A stretch of DNA of 64,000 nt from Actinomyces sp. S6-Spd3. Lineage in GTDB: Bacteria; Actinomycetota; Actinomycetes; Actinomycetales; Actinomycetaceae. The translations under genes and the position numbers were made by a program. The stretch is taken from contig NZ_JRMV01000281.1 in assembly GCF_000758755.1 (NCBI RefSeq), positions 233,981-297,980 of the forward strand, written 5' to 3'. Within the stretch, counting starts at the first letter, position 1; each line of letters starts with the position of its first letter. The notes beneath the pieces were generated by a model that ran no database searches, had not been told where the DNA came from, and saw only the letters and a program-made list of their open reading frames with translations. This document shows positions 20,852 to 30,583 of the stretch, piece by piece.

Positions 20852-22186
20852 TTAGAGCTTGCCCGCCTTCTTCAAGGCGATGTAGGTGTCGGCAAGTCGC
20901 GCGGGTAAGAAACCCGCATCGCAGTCGATCACATATGCCCCCACGCTGCGCGCATCGCGTGCCCCCGCGTCCAGATCGCGACTTGTGGCGCTTGCTGCTG
21001 CCGCCGTGAAAGCTGACGGAGCGTCGGTCCAATCTGTACTCATGCGACCCAACTCAGGATCGCGTGCGCCGGCAACGATGACGCGGTGGCGCTTGCTGAG
21101 GGTCGCGATGGCCTCGGAGAAATCAACGTCCGTGGCGGCCGGGGGAATCTCGGTGAGCAAGACAACGAGGCCGGGGTGGTGCAGGCGCTTATCGACCGCG
21201 TTGATGACCAACTGCCAGTCGAGGGGAAGCAAGGAAGGCTGGACGCGCGAAAAGGCCTTCGCGGCCTCGCGAATCAAAGCTCCTGCACGCTGCTGCGCAA
21301 GATCTTCGTGAATCTCACGGTCGACGACAAGCATATGCACCTGATCGCCCGCTCGGTCAGCAAGAACTCCCAGCAGAAGAGCAGCTTCGATCTGAGCGTC
21401 TAAACGGGGAGCAACTCCCAGCTCGACGAGGTCCTTATCACCCAAATCTGCTTCTTGAGGCTCTCCCAAGAGCATTGCTCCTGATCGTCCGGCATCGACC
21501 ACAATCATGACGTGGCGATCGCGCTCAGGACGCCACGTACGCACCACTAACTCAGATGAGCGGGCCGAGGCGCGCCAGTCGATATCTCGCGGGTCATCAC
21601 CGCGGACATACTCGCGAAGTGAATCAAACTCGGTACCGGGACCACGCAAAACCGTCGCGGTCGTTCCCTCAAGTTCATGCAGGCGCGCAAGACGCGAAGG
21701 CAAGAGCCTCTTCGCACGGAAGGGGGGTAAAACATTGAGATTGAGCGGCGCAGCAATTGAGGTCTGACGCGCTGCCATACGCAAAGGACCCCAGGAACGA
21801 ACCGTCACATAGTCAGCGCGAATACTGCCTCGACGTTCAAGGTGGAGGGTTGTTGTTACTCGAGATTCCATCTCAGGCTGGGCGAGAAGGGAATGCGAGT
21901 AGGGAGAGGGGTGAGTCGAGGGCGGCCACGCATCACGGAGGTCAAGGCGCATCGGGACGGGAGTGCGAAGGACGATGCGCGAGTGGGCGGGGTTTCCGAC
22001 CGGAATCGGAGTATCGATCGAGCGCTCGATGCTCAATTGTCGCGGCGAAGGCGCCATCGTTGCATCAAATGCCCACAGGAGGGCGCACAGGACCAACCAC
22101 CCGAAGAAGAAGAGCGACGTCGGGAAGAAAAAGAGGGGAATGATCCCCACAAAAACGGGGATGCTAGCGCGCCATGACAGAGCCAT
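20852..22186 (-). CDS. DUF58 domain protein (vWA-like)
   Basis: 444 aa. Two N-terminal hydrophobic helices (about 5-45) precede a beta-rich region and the DUF58 core (GPGTEFDSLREYVRGDDPRDIDWRAS), then a von Willebrand A-like half starting VMIVVDAGRSGAML, a degenerate MIDAS (DxGxS rather than DxSxS). DUF58 proteins are paired with MoxR ATPases and are thought to be their effector or substrate-adaptor. ATG 22186 overlaps the MoxR stop (ATGA). Confidence 0.9.
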   Translation of the reverse strand: MALSWRASIPVFVGIIPLFFFPTSLFFFGWLVLCALLWAFDATMAPSPRQLSIERSIDTPIPVGNPAHSRIVLRTPVPMRLDLRDAWPPSTHPSPYSHSLLAQPEMESRVTTTLHLERRGSIRADYVTVRSWGPLRMAARQTSIAAPLNLNVLPPFRAKRLLPSRLARLHELEGTTATVLRGPGTEFDSLREYVRGDDPRDIDWRASARSSELVVRTWRPERDRHVMIVVDAGRSGAMLLGEPQEADLGDKDLVELGVAPRLDAQIEAALLLGVLADRAGDQVHMLVVDREIHEDLAQQRAGALIREAAKAFSRVQPSLLPLDWQLVINAVDKRLHHPGLVVLLTEIPPAATDVDFSEAIATLSKRHRVIVAGARDPELGRMSTDWTDAPSAFTAAAASATSRDLDAGARDARSVGAYVIDCDAGFLPARLADTYIALKKAGKL

Positions 22187-23163
22187 CAGCGAGGTACCGG
22201 GACCTGTTCCAGGATCGAGGAGATGACAGAGTGGGCGTTGAGGCCTTCGAGTTCTGCTTCTGCCTTCAGGCTCAGGCGGTGGGCGAGAACAGAGTGGGCC
22301 ATTGCCTTGACATCGTCGGGAGTGACGAAGGAGCGGCCCTGGAGGAACGCCCAGACGCGGCACACGCGGAGCAAAGCTGTAGCGCCACGAGGCGACACAC
22401 CGATGCGCACCGCGGGGGAGGTGCGGGTGGCTCGGATCAGGTCAACCATGTAGGTCAGCACCGCGGGAGAAACCTCGATGCGTGCGGCGCTCTCGCGTGC
22501 GGCGAGGATATCAGTGGCGTTGGCGACCGGATGCAGGTCAGCGGAGGCAAGGTCGCGCGGGTTGAAGCCGTTTTGGTGGCGCAGAAGAATATTGAACTCT
22601 TCATCGCGTGAGGGCAGCTCAAGGTCGATCTTGAGGAGGAAACGGTCCAGCTGGGCCTCGGGGAGGGGATAGGTGCCCTCGTATTCGACGGGGTTTTGCG
22701 TCGCGATCACCATGAAAGGTGAGGCAAGGGGACGCGTCTGTCCATCGACGCTGACCTGGTGTTCTTCCATTGCTTCAAGAAGAGCCGACTGGGTCTTGGG
22801 AGGCGTGCGGTTGATTTCGTCCGCCAGGAGAAGATTCGTGAAGATCGGACCGGGGCGGAATTCGAATTCGCTCTTGCCGTTGTCCCACACGAGTGAACCC
22901 GTGATATCGGCGGGCATGAGGTCTGGAGTGAACTGGACACGAGTCATTTCCAAGTCCACACATCGCGCTAAGGTGCGAACCAAGAGTGTCTTGGCGACGC
23001 CTGGCACACCTTCAAGAAGCACATGTCCATCGGCGACGAGGGCAATGATCAGGCCGGTGAGTGCGCCTTCTTGACCGACAACGGCCTTGGCGATTTCTGA
23101 GTGCAAGGACACCAAAGCGTCACGAACGTCGTGACCTTGGGGCGGGGTTGCAGGTTGAGTCAT
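22186..23163 (-). CDS. MoxR family AAA+ ATPase
   Basis: 325 aa. Walker A is [11 protein letters not shown], Walker [13 protein letters not shown], sensor 1 [24 protein letters not shown] and the C-terminal lid has [12 protein letters not shown] (sensor 2). MoxR ATPases act as chaperones that activate vWA-domain partners; here the DUF58 protein encoded next is the likely partner. Overlaps the genes on both sides by 4 and 1 bp, so the whole block is one operon. Confidence 0.94.
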   Translation of the reverse strand: MTQPATPPQGHDVRDALVSLHSEIAKAVVGQEGALTGLIIALVADGHVLLEGVPGVAKTLLVRTLARCVDLEMTRVQFTPDLMPADITGSLVWDNGKSEFEFRPGPIFTNLLLADEINRTPPKTQSALLEAMEEHQVSVDGQTRPLASPFMVIATQNPVEYEGTYPLPEAQLDRFLLKIDLELPSRDEEFNILLRHQNGFNPRDLASADLHPVANATDILAARESAARIEVSPAVLTYMVDLIRATRTSPAVRIGVSPRGATALLRVCRVWAFLQGRSFVTPDDVKAMAHSVLAHRLSLKAEAELEGLNAHSVISSILEQVPVPR

Positions 23164-24314
23164 CGGTAATCAATCTCCTGTGTGAGCGCGGTCAGTTGTT
23201 CGGCCAAAGTGACCAATTCAGCGTTGGATGTGGGAGGAGGCCCCCACAGTAGTGCGGTGACGCGGGAATTGAGCAGGCCACGAGCTTCGAGTGCGCGCTC
23301 GAGGGTTTCCCGTGGTGCTTGTGGATCGAGTCCGAGATGGCGCGCAATGTTTGTTGCAGCCTCGATGCGCAAAAGGCGTGCCGCGTGGCCGTGCTCGTTT
23401 TGGGTGGCCATGAGGCGCCCGCGTCCACGTGTCGTCTCCGAGGAAGGAACGTAAGAGGGAAGATCTTCGGGCACGAGGCGACCCATCCGTTGGCCTCGGG
23501 AAATACCAATCACCGTGATCCCAGCCCCCAGCATCATGACCATGGGGAGGAACCAGGAGGGAGTGAGGGACGCGGTGTCTGGTTCGTCAAGGCTGTCCGA
23601 GTAATTGGCGTTGTACCACAAGATCACGGGCTTTTGAGCCATTGCATTGATGAGCATCGAGGCGTTGCCTTCTTGGTCGATATTCCCATTCGTTGCAATT
23701 TCAGAATCGGCAAAAACAGCACGGAAGTAGGTGCCTTCGCTCTTCTCGAGGTAGGCGTAGGCGCCGTTTGAAGGGAAACACTTCGTCCAGCCGCTTTCGG
23801 TCGTGTCGATGAGCTGTCCGTTAGGATTCTCGATCTGCTTTGCGGCGCGTGCAGATTTGAGTTCGCACTGTGCGGTGAGCGTGTCGGGATTGTACGACTT
23901 CTTCTCGTAATTCGTTGTGATGTGAAGAGGCTCAAAATCGGTGCTTGGGCGCTGCAAAAGATAGACGGCTCGCTGAAGCTGATCGTCGAGTTTTTGAGCG
24001 GTTGTCGTGGTCAAATCCTCGGGATCGGTGATGACCGCGGTTGTTTCGGGAGTTGAGCGTGCCACCAATTCTTGGATCGAGTGAACGTGAATGACCTTGA
24101 CCCCGTGATGACGCATGGCATCCGCAAGAGCTTGGCTTCCCGAATTACCTGGATTCGACGGTGAGAGGGAGGAATAATCCGCCTCATTACGGGGAATGAG
24201 GGCGGTTGCAATCATGACTGATAGCGAAAAGAAGAAAACCATCACCAGCGGACGGATAGCTTTCCAGCGCTGAGTGAGAGTGGGGGTGACGACGGCAGTT
24301 TGAGCACTTTTCAT
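23160..24314 (-). CDS. DUF4350 domain membrane protein
   Basis: 384 aa. An N-terminal helix (about 20-42) is followed by an extracytoplasmic DUF4350 domain (GNSGSQALADAMRHHGVKV opens it), a second helix near 255-275 and a cytoplasmic tail of about 110 residues (ARLLRIEAATNIARHLGLD). DUF4350 proteins accompany MoxR/DUF58 operons; function unknown. Overlaps the MoxR gene (ATGA) and the DUF4129 gene by 4 bp. Confidence 0.85.
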   Translation of the reverse strand: MKSAQTAVVTPTLTQRWKAIRPLVMVFFFSLSVMIATALIPRNEADYSSLSPSNPGNSGSQALADAMRHHGVKVIHVHSIQELVARSTPETTAVITDPEDLTTTTAQKLDDQLQRAVYLLQRPSTDFEPLHITTNYEKKSYNPDTLTAQCELKSARAAKQIENPNGQLIDTTESGWTKCFPSNGAYAYLEKSEGTYFRAVFADSEIATNGNIDQEGNASMLINAMAQKPVILWYNANYSDSLDEPDTASLTPSWFLPMVMMLGAGITVIGISRGQRMGRLVPEDLPSYVPSSETTRGRGRLMATQNEHGHAARLLRIEAATNIARHLGLDPQAPRETLERALEARGLLNSRVTALLWGPPPTSNAELVTLAEQLTALTQEIDYR

Positions 24315-24943
24315 GCCGAGGCCCGCTTCTTTGCAGCCGGCGTGTAGGCGGAGATCAGTTGATCCATCTGTTCACACTCTGATGCGCTGGCGTGTGCATC
24401 ACCGTAGCGCACCGCAGCGAAAGAGGAGGTTGCCTGATTGATGGCCACGGAAAATTGAGGGAGTGCGGAAATTGCTGCTTGGGCAGCCTCGTTGGCAGTT
24501 AAACCCGGAGTGTCGCGAAGGATTCCACCGCTGGCCAGGTGAAGAACGAAAAGTCGGTAGGACCAAATAAGGACGGCATCGAGATCGCCCTGCGCGCGTG
24601 CTTGGGCGATCTTCTCTTTGACGTCGACAAGTGAGAGCTCAGAATCGGCATCAAACACTGCTGCGTGTCGAAGGCGTCGGCGCATGCGGATGGGATGCGT
24701 TGCGACAATGACGATCAAGGCGACAAGGACAACGCATAGAAGAAAGATAAAGAAACCTGCGATGGGGAAAGAAGCAGGTGCGGCGTGTGCTGCGCCTTGA
24801 AAAAGGCGATCAACAAGCCATGAGAAGAAGCGGGAGAGGGGAGAGGGCTGAGTGGGTTGATAGTCCGGACGCGAAAGCTCCGCTGACACCCACGACCGAG
24901 CTTCCTGGTCGTCGGGTGTCAGCGGAGCTTCGCAAACGAACAT
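24311..24943 (-). CDS. DUF4129 domain membrane protein
   Basis: 210 aa with one central helix (about 62-85) followed by the DUF4129 C-terminal domain (IWSYRLFVLHLASGGILRDTPGLTANEAAQAA, where the LT-x-x-E segment is family-typical). It probably forms part of a membrane complex with the DUF4350, DUF58 and MoxR proteins. ATG overlaps the stop of the upstream gene (ATGA). Confidence 0.85.
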   Translation of the reverse strand: MFVCEAPLTPDDQEARSWVSAELSRPDYQPTQPSPLSRFFSWLVDRLFQGAAHAAPASFPIAGFFIFLLCVVLVALIVIVATHPIRMRRRLRHAAVFDADSELSLVDVKEKIAQARAQGDLDAVLIWSYRLFVLHLASGGILRDTPGLTANEAAQAAISALPQFSVAINQATSSFAAVRYGDAHASASECEQMDQLISAYTPAAKKRASA

Positions 24944-26247
24944 CAGATGCGTGCAGCTTCTTCAGCGATCATGGGGGCAAGGTTTTCCTTGCGCATGCGC
25001 TCATCGAGGTACATCAGCGTCTGGTACGAGGACTGAACCGGGATGATGACCGCGGAGACCAGCGTGGTCAGGAAGGACGAGATCAAGCTGGTGGTCATGG
25101 CGGTAGATAGCGAAGCGCCAACTCCCAAAATGGCCCCGATGATTGCGCCGAGGACCATGCCAATCACACCAACGACAAGGCCGATGATGATCAATCGGCC
25201 AAGGACTCGCCAGAAGGAGCCCTTGGACAGGTTCCACGAACGCTTGAGTGCATCAACCGGCCCCAAGCCTTCAAGGATCACTGCGAGCGAAATGAAGGCG
25301 AACTTCACCGAGAGGAAGCCCACGACGCAGAGCAAGGTGATGAACATGAGGAAAATCAACAGGCCGATCGAGCCTGCGCTTGACGCAAACGAACCGTAAT
25401 CTCCACTGTTGGCGTATCCGGCTGCTCCCGCGCCGACCACACCAATCAGAAGGAAGAACACGATCATGATCACCAGAGTGACACCGAATTGAATGGCGGC
25501 CAAAAGCAGAGTTGCGAGCAGCACCGGAACGATACGAGGTGAGAAACGGTTCCACGCATCAGCCGGCGTCGACTTGCGGCCAAGAACTGCGTCCCACACG
25601 GTCAGGGCCAGCATGCCGGCCAAGAAGGTCGTGCCGACGAAGCTGAAGAGCGATGAGACAAGGGTGCCGCTGAAGCTCGACATCATTGAGTACACGGAGA
25701 AATTACCCGACATGAGCGAGTTCGTCAGAGCCTGAATGCTGATTGCGGTGAAGATCGTCTCAACAAGGGCGACGACTGCCATAACCGCGAAGGCAAAACC
25801 GAACATGGTCTGCGGATTGACGCGAACCGCCTGGAAAGCGCCGGTCAGGATCTCGCCAACGGTGAGAGGACGCAGAGGAATGATGCCGGGCTGGGCAACG
25901 GTCCACGCAGTTCCGCCCTGTCCTTGGGCTCCCTGCCATGCTGCTGCAGGCTGAGGAGCTGCGCCCCACTGCTGCTGGGGCTGTGCGGGCTGGGGCTGGG
26001 GTGCTCCCCAGGGCTGCTGGGGCTGTGCGGGCTGAGCCTGGGGTGCTCCCCACGGCTGCTGAGGCTGAGCCTGCTCGGGCTGAGCCGGAGCCTGAGGTGC
26101 GTCCCACGGCTGCTGTGCGGGCTGAGCCGCTTCAGCGGCTTGAGGAACCTGCGGTGTCGAGGGGACCGAACCCTGTGCAGGGTTCTGCTGAGAAGGGGAC
26201 TGGGGTGCCCACGGATCGTTTGCGGGCGTGCCCTGAGGGTCAGACAT
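24943..26247 (-). CDS. Membrane protein with Pro/Gln-rich N-terminus (GDPD membrane-domain-like)
   Basis: 434 aa. The first 130 residues are a low-complexity Pro/Gln/Ala/Trp region with about three copies of a 12-residue unit (PAQPQQPWGAPQ and variants). After it come six hydrophobic segments (about 165-425) resembling the membrane domain attached to some glycerophosphodiester phosphodiesterases, but no catalytic GDPD domain is present. The cytoplasmic Pro-rich tail could bind envelope or division partners (inference). First gene of the DUF4129/DUF4350/MoxR/DUF58 operon. ATG 26247 has an AGGAG 4-5 nt upstream; the longer frame to 26298 lacks one. Confidence 0.75.
   Translation of the reverse strand: MSDPQGTPANDPWAPQSPSQQNPAQGSVPSTPQVPQAAEAAQPAQQPWDAPQAPAQPEQAQPQQPWGAPQAQPAQPQQPWGAPQPQPAQPQQQWGAAPQPAAAWQGAQGQGGTAWTVAQPGIIPLRPLTVGEILTGAFQAVRVNPQTMFGFAFAVMAVVALVETIFTAISIQALTNSLMSGNFSVYSMMSSFSGTLVSSLFSFVGTTFLAGMLALTVWDAVLGRKSTPADAWNRFSPRIVPVLLATLLLAAIQFGVTLVIMIVFFLLIGVVGAGAAGYANSGDYGSFASSAGSIGLLIFLMFITLLCVVGFLSVKFAFISLAVILEGLGPVDALKRSWNLSKGSFWRVLGRLIIIGLVVGVIGMVLGAIIGAILGVGASLSTAMTTSLISSFLTTLVSAVIIPVQSSYQTLMYLDERMRKENLAPMIAEEAARI
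25955..26095. repeat. In-gene tandem repeat encoding Pro/Gln/Trp units
   Basis: Degenerate direct repeats of about 36-40 bp, with recurring blocks GGTGCTCCCCA and GGGGCTGTGCGGGCTG, encode the PQQPWGAPQ units. Such in-frame repeats may vary in copy number among strains. Confidence 0.65.
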
Positions 26248-26384
26248 TCTTACTCCTATATGGGTTATGTGTCTACCTTTACCGTGCCATTGTGCCATGT
26301 ATTCAAGTAATCAGAAACAACCCAGAGTCGTGTCAGGTGATTTTCAGTCTTTTGAAGCCCTAAATATAGAAGAGGTCGCGTCTT

Positions 26385-26414
26385 TCGACATATCAACTGG
26401 ATTCGTGACACAAT
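26385..26414 (+). promoter_or_regulatory. Candidate leaderless promoter of mtrA
   Basis: TCGACA (26385-26390), 18-bp spacer, then TGA-CACAAT with the -10 at 26409-26414 and only six bases (CGTTAT) before the mtrA ATG. No Shine-Dalgarno exists. Transcription would begin at or next to the start codon. Confidence 0.6.
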
Positions 26415-26420
26415 CGTTAT

Positions 26421-27104
26421 ATGAGCTCACGGATCTTGGTTGTCGACGATGATGTCGCGCTGTCCGAAATGATCGGAATTATGTTGCACGCAGAAGGCTT
26501 TGAAGTCGCTGATTGTGCCGATGGCGCTCAGGCATTAGACGTATTTCACACAAGCGCACCAGACTTGGTGCTTCTCGATCTGATGCTGCCCAATGTCGAC
26601 GGAATTGAAATTTGTCGTCAAATACGCCGTGAGTCGGATGTCCCGATCGTCATGCTGACAGCCCGCTCCGATACGACGGATGTTGTTTCTGGCCTCGAAG
26701 CCGGTGCCGATGACTATGTCCCAAAGCCTTTTAAACCCAAGGAACTTGTCGCGCGAGTTCGCGCACGACTGCGCGGGCGCGACGATAGCGGGGAAGAACT
26801 GGTACGCCTCGGGGATCTCACGATTGACGTCCAAGGCCACAGCGTTCATCGCTCCGGACAAGAACTTCCCCTGACTCCTTTGGAATTTGATCTACTTGTG
26901 ACGCTTGCCCGCTCACCGTGGAAGGTCTTCACTCGCGAAGAACTCCTTGAATCCGTTTGGGGGTACCGTCACGCTGCGGATACTCGTCTGGTGAATGTCC
27001 ATGTGCAGCGCCTGCGCTCCAAAGTTGAACGTGATCCAGATAATCCAGAGGTTGTGGTGACTGTCCGCGGTGTCGGCTACCGCGCGGGTAACGCCTCGTC
27101 ATGA
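26421..27104 (+). CDS. mtrA: Response regulator MtrA
   Basis: 227-aa OmpR/PhoB-type regulator. Receiver domain: acidic pocket D9-D11, phospho-acceptor D53 (LLDLMLP), switch Thr in MLTARSD and K102 in PKPF. Winged-helix DNA-binding domain at about 130-225 with the recognition region RLVNVHVQRLRSKVE. Partner of MtrB; in actinobacteria MtrA controls cell wall and division genes. Its stop overlaps the mtrB start (ATGA). Confidence 0.95.
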   Translation: MSSRILVVDDDVALSEMIGIMLHAEGFEVADCADGAQALDVFHTSAPDLVLLDLMLPNVDGIEICRQIRRESDVPIVMLTARSDTTDVVSGLEAGADDYVPKPFKPKELVARVRARLRGRDDSGEELVRLGDLTIDVQGHSVHRSGQELPLTPLEFDLLVTLARSPWKVFTREELLESVWGYRHAADTRLVNVHVQRLRSKVERDPDNPEVVVTVRGVGYRAGNASS

Positions 27105-28795
27105 CCGACAATGCTGGGGGGCCACTACTCCCGCACCCGCTCCCAGAGCACCGCTTAGCTCTACTCGAACGGATCACTCTGGCTTTGCGCGCCATCACGC
27201 GTCCCGTGCGGCAATGGAGCGGATGGAAACGCATTTCTCAGTGGGAAGCTCTTCAAGCAATTCGTAATTCAGCTTCTTTGCGTGCGGCCTCCTATCTTGC
27301 CGCTGTATCGATGGTCTTGATTCTGGTCGCGGGGACGATCGTTGCGGGGCAATTGCGCTCCAGCGTTTTTGAATCTCGTCGAAGCGCGATCTTGTCCGAT
27401 GCTGCCTTACGTTTTTCCTCAGCTCAATCGGTTTTTGATCAATCAACTGCATCAACGCCAGACCAAATCCAAGAATCAACGCGTCAATTGGCGACTTCTT
27501 TGAGGGTATCGGCGGCGGGCACGGGAGCTGTTTCTGTGCTGCTGTTACGCTCGCCCGCTCAGAGTCAAACACTGAGGATTAACGAGATTGTTGATCCTTC
27601 GGTCCAAGGAGTGATTGGGAATGACATGCGACAAGCTGTTGCAGAGTCATCGGATCCCCAGTGGCAATCGGTGTCTATCCCTTCCGCGCAAGACTCCAGC
27701 GTTCGCCTCCCCGCGATTCTTGTCGGGACGAAAGTGCAGGTTCCTCGAGCAGGAACCCACCAGCTCTATATTGTTTATTCGCTCCAAGGCGATCAAGAGC
27801 GCATCAACACTGTCATGGGGATTTTGATCTTTGCAGGAATTCCTTTCCTTCTGCTCATTCCCGTGATCACCTTCATGCTGATCTATCACATTTTGGGACC
27901 TGTCCGACGAACTGCAGCTGCGGCTGGAAGACTTGCTGACGGAAATCTTGATGTGCGCATTGACGCCAGTGACACCCGCGGCACCGATGAAATGGCAAAC
28001 CTTGGTCGTGCCTTCAACAACATGGCGCAGTCCCTAGAGAAGAAGATCGATGAATACGACGAGCTTGCCAGGCTTCAGCAACGTTTCGTTTCCGATGTTT
28101 CTCATGAGCTGCGTACTCCTTTGACGACGATCCGTATGGCCGAAGAGATGATTTGGGATCAGCGGCAGAGTTTCGATCCTGTAACGAATCGGAGCGCTGA
28201 ATTGCTCCACGAACAGGTTGAGCGCTTTGATTCCATGCTTGCCGATCTTCTTGAAATTTCTCGACATGATGCCCAATCGGTCGATCTGGTCGCCGAAAGC
28301 GTTGATCTGCGAAGCTTGGTCGCACGCGTTGTCCAGGCAAATAGCGAATTGGCACAAAGGCTTGGGGTTGAGGTGATCGTCGAATCGCCACACTACCGCT
28401 GCTCCGCGGAAATCGATGATCGCCGTATCGAGCGTGTGATCCGCAATCTTCTGGTGAATGCCTACGAGCACGCAGAGTCCAAACCTGTTGTTGTCACTCT
28501 CGCCGCCAATGACAGCGCAGTTGCCGTGCGCGTGCGCGATCATGGGGTCGGTATGTCTCCGGCAACTGTTGAGCGGGTTTTCGATCGGTTTTTCCGGGCA
28601 GATCCTGCGCGGGCTCGCACAACCGGCGGAACCGGCCTCGGCCTCGCAATTTCTTTGGAGGATGTTGCACTTCACGGGGGGACATTGCGCGCATGGGGTG
28701 AGCTAGGAGCTGGCTCATCCTTCATGATGACACTGCCCAGGAAAGTGGGAATTGCGATTGAAGCGGAGCCCCTTGAATTATGGGGACAGGAGTGA
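27101..28795 (+). CDS. mtrB: Sensor histidine kinase MtrB
   Basis: 564 aa. Two membrane helices (about 62-83 and 241-266) flank an extracytoplasmic sensor region; then HAMP, the dimerisation/phospho-acceptor helix with His335 (SDVSHELRTPLT), and the ATPase domain with N box NLLVNAYEH, G1 RDHGVGMS, F box DRFFRADPA and G2 GGTGLGLAIS. It phosphorylates MtrA. An unusually short acidic C-terminus ends the protein. Start overlaps the mtrA stop; the next gene follows after 4 nt. Confidence 0.95.
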   Translation: MTDNAGGPLLPHPLPEHRLALLERITLALRAITRPVRQWSGWKRISQWEALQAIRNSASLRAASYLAAVSMVLILVAGTIVAGQLRSSVFESRRSAILSDAALRFSSAQSVFDQSTASTPDQIQESTRQLATSLRVSAAGTGAVSVLLLRSPAQSQTLRINEIVDPSVQGVIGNDMRQAVAESSDPQWQSVSIPSAQDSSVRLPAILVGTKVQVPRAGTHQLYIVYSLQGDQERINTVMGILIFAGIPFLLLIPVITFMLIYHILGPVRRTAAAAGRLADGNLDVRIDASDTRGTDEMANLGRAFNNMAQSLEKKIDEYDELARLQQRFVSDVSHELRTPLTTIRMAEEMIWDQRQSFDPVTNRSAELLHEQVERFDSMLADLLEISRHDAQSVDLVAESVDLRSLVARVVQANSELAQRLGVEVIVESPHYRCSAEIDDRRIERVIRNLLVNAYEHAESKPVVVTLAANDSAVAVRVRDHGVGMSPATVERVFDRFFRADPARARTTGGTGLGLAISLEDVALHGGTLRAWGELGAGSSFMMTLPRKVGIAIEAEPLELWGQE

Positions 28796-28799
28796 ATCG

Positions 28800-30518
28800 A
28801 TGAAGTCCAGAATCCTTACCTCGCACAAGCTCTCTTGTCTCAAAATCGCTGCGGCCTGCATGACTGCGTTGATCTGCGCGAGCGCCTGCACGTCTCTTCC
28901 GACCTCGTCTTCTCCTGAAGCCTTCGATGTCGACGCTCCCAACGCCTCGCCGATCGAATTGTCTGCAGGCGGGCCGATCGCCGACGCGGACCCCGAAACC
29001 CTGCTCAACAGTTTTTTGCTTGCCTGTGCCGCGGGAGCCTCCGATGACTACGCAACCGCGCGTCTCTTCTTAACGTCGTCCTCGGCGCAAACATGGGATC
29101 CTCACAAATTAGTGACGATTTACTCGACAGATTCGACCCCCAAGGTTGCATATTCCTTCGATCCCTCGAAGGCCGATACTCTCAATGCGTCGATCACTGC
29201 GGTCGGAGTTGGTTCCGTCGATCAAAATGGAGTCCTGTCTCCCGCCGAAACCTCATCCCTCGAAGCACGTTTCCACTTGGTCCACGAAAACGGTCAGTGG
29301 CGAATTGACGCGCCGGCAGATGGCGTTGTGGTATCACAGGCTTCCTTCACCGCCTCCCACGAGCTTGTTTCCTTGATGTTCCCCTCAGCGACGGGAGATG
29401 CCCTGATTGCGGATCCTCGTTGGTATCCGACGCGTCGCCTCGAAACACACATGGTCGAAGGGCTGATCGCTGGGCCTCAGTCCCATTTGGGGGAGGCCTT
29501 GGTCAATGCGATTCCATCGGGCACCTCTATTTCAAGTGGCGGTATTGAGCTTTCGGACCACGTTGCGAAGGTTTCCTTGAACGGCTCACTTCCCGTAGAT
29601 GAGCGCGCCAAGCGCCTTCTTGCGTGGGAGATTTCTCAGACACTGCAGCGATCTGGACGTGTGAATTCGGTGGAAATTGCGATGGGTGGGGAAACGCTGG
29701 AGACGAATGATCTTCCCACGCAGCCTTCCTATGATCTCGACACTGCGGTTGCTTTTAGTTCCGAGGGGCTGGTTCGCCTTGATGGGCGGACGACGTCCTT
29801 GCGTTCCCTGCCGGTTGCTCCCTCGTCTTCTGCTTCTCTTCCTGCGGTTTCGCCGGTCTCTTCCTCTCTTGTTGCTTGGCGAGAAGATGACCGCATGATG
29901 ATTGTTGATTCTGCTCTTCCTTCGATGCGCGCGGTTGATGGATCGGTGGGGAACTATTCACCTTCTATTGATCGCTTCGGTTGGGTGTGGGATGTCTCCC
30001 AGAGCAGGGGAGCGCGTGCGTCTCGACTTGAGGGGCAAAGCCTTGCAGTCGTGCCACCGAATCAATCGCTCAATGACGTTGCTGAGATTCGTGTTTCTCC
30101 CGACGGTGCGCGTGCGGTGCTTTTGCGCTCATCGGGTGGCACTTCGAGCGCGTGGATTGTTGGAATTGTGCGCCGAGGCAATGGTGAGCCGACCGGGTTT
30201 ACGGATCTTGAGCCCCTCACTGGTTTGTCGACGGGGGTTGACGATATTTCTTGGGCTGGGCGCTCGACTTTGGTTGCGGTGCGCCAAGGTGGTGCACGAG
30301 GCGTTGGCGACCAGGCTGATGAGGTGTCCTTGGTGACTCTTCCTGTGGGTGGTTTCCCCTCTGTTTTAGCTCTTCCAACGGGAACTGAGCGTTTGAGTGC
30401 GGGTTCTTCTTCGACAACGATGGTCATTCGCGGTAAGGATGGAAGCTATCAGGTGCGTTCGGGTGCTTTGTGGCAGTTGCTCGAGGGGAAGCTGCGCGAT
30501 ATTTCCTATCCCGGCTGA
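28800..30518 (+). CDS. lpqB: Lipoprotein LpqB
   Basis: 572 aa. Signal peptide with lipobox CASAC lipidates the mature protein on the outer membrane face. A GerMN-type domain (about 60-280) and a C-terminal beta-propeller-like region (about 290-570) match the LpqB family, which binds the MtrB sensor domain and tunes MtrAB. ATG 28800 has CAGGAG 7 nt upstream; the in-frame start at 28752 would overlap mtrB by 44 nt and precede the signal peptide. Confidence 0.92.
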   Translation: MKSRILTSHKLSCLKIAAACMTALICASACTSLPTSSSPEAFDVDAPNASPIELSAGGPIADADPETLLNSFLLACAAGASDDYATARLFLTSSSAQTWDPHKLVTIYSTDSTPKVAYSFDPSKADTLNASITAVGVGSVDQNGVLSPAETSSLEARFHLVHENGQWRIDAPADGVVVSQASFTASHELVSLMFPSATGDALIADPRWYPTRRLETHMVEGLIAGPQSHLGEALVNAIPSGTSISSGGIELSDHVAKVSLNGSLPVDERAKRLLAWEISQTLQRSGRVNSVEIAMGGETLETNDLPTQPSYDLDTAVAFSSEGLVRLDGRTTSLRSLPVAPSSSASLPAVSPVSSSLVAWREDDRMMIVDSALPSMRAVDGSVGNYSPSIDRFGWVWDVSQSRGARASRLEGQSLAVVPPNQSLNDVAEIRVSPDGARAVLLRSSGGTSSAWIVGIVRRGNGEPTGFTDLEPLTGLSTGVDDISWAGRSTLVAVRQGGARGVGDQADEVSLVTLPVGGFPSVLALPTGTERLSAGSSSTTMVIRGKDGSYQVRSGALWQLLEGKLRDISYPG

Positions 30519-30583
30519 ATCGTTTTTTCCACAGATTGTGCGTTCCTGAGGCCGCGCCTCGGCTTGTATGCTGTGCTTCCCCT

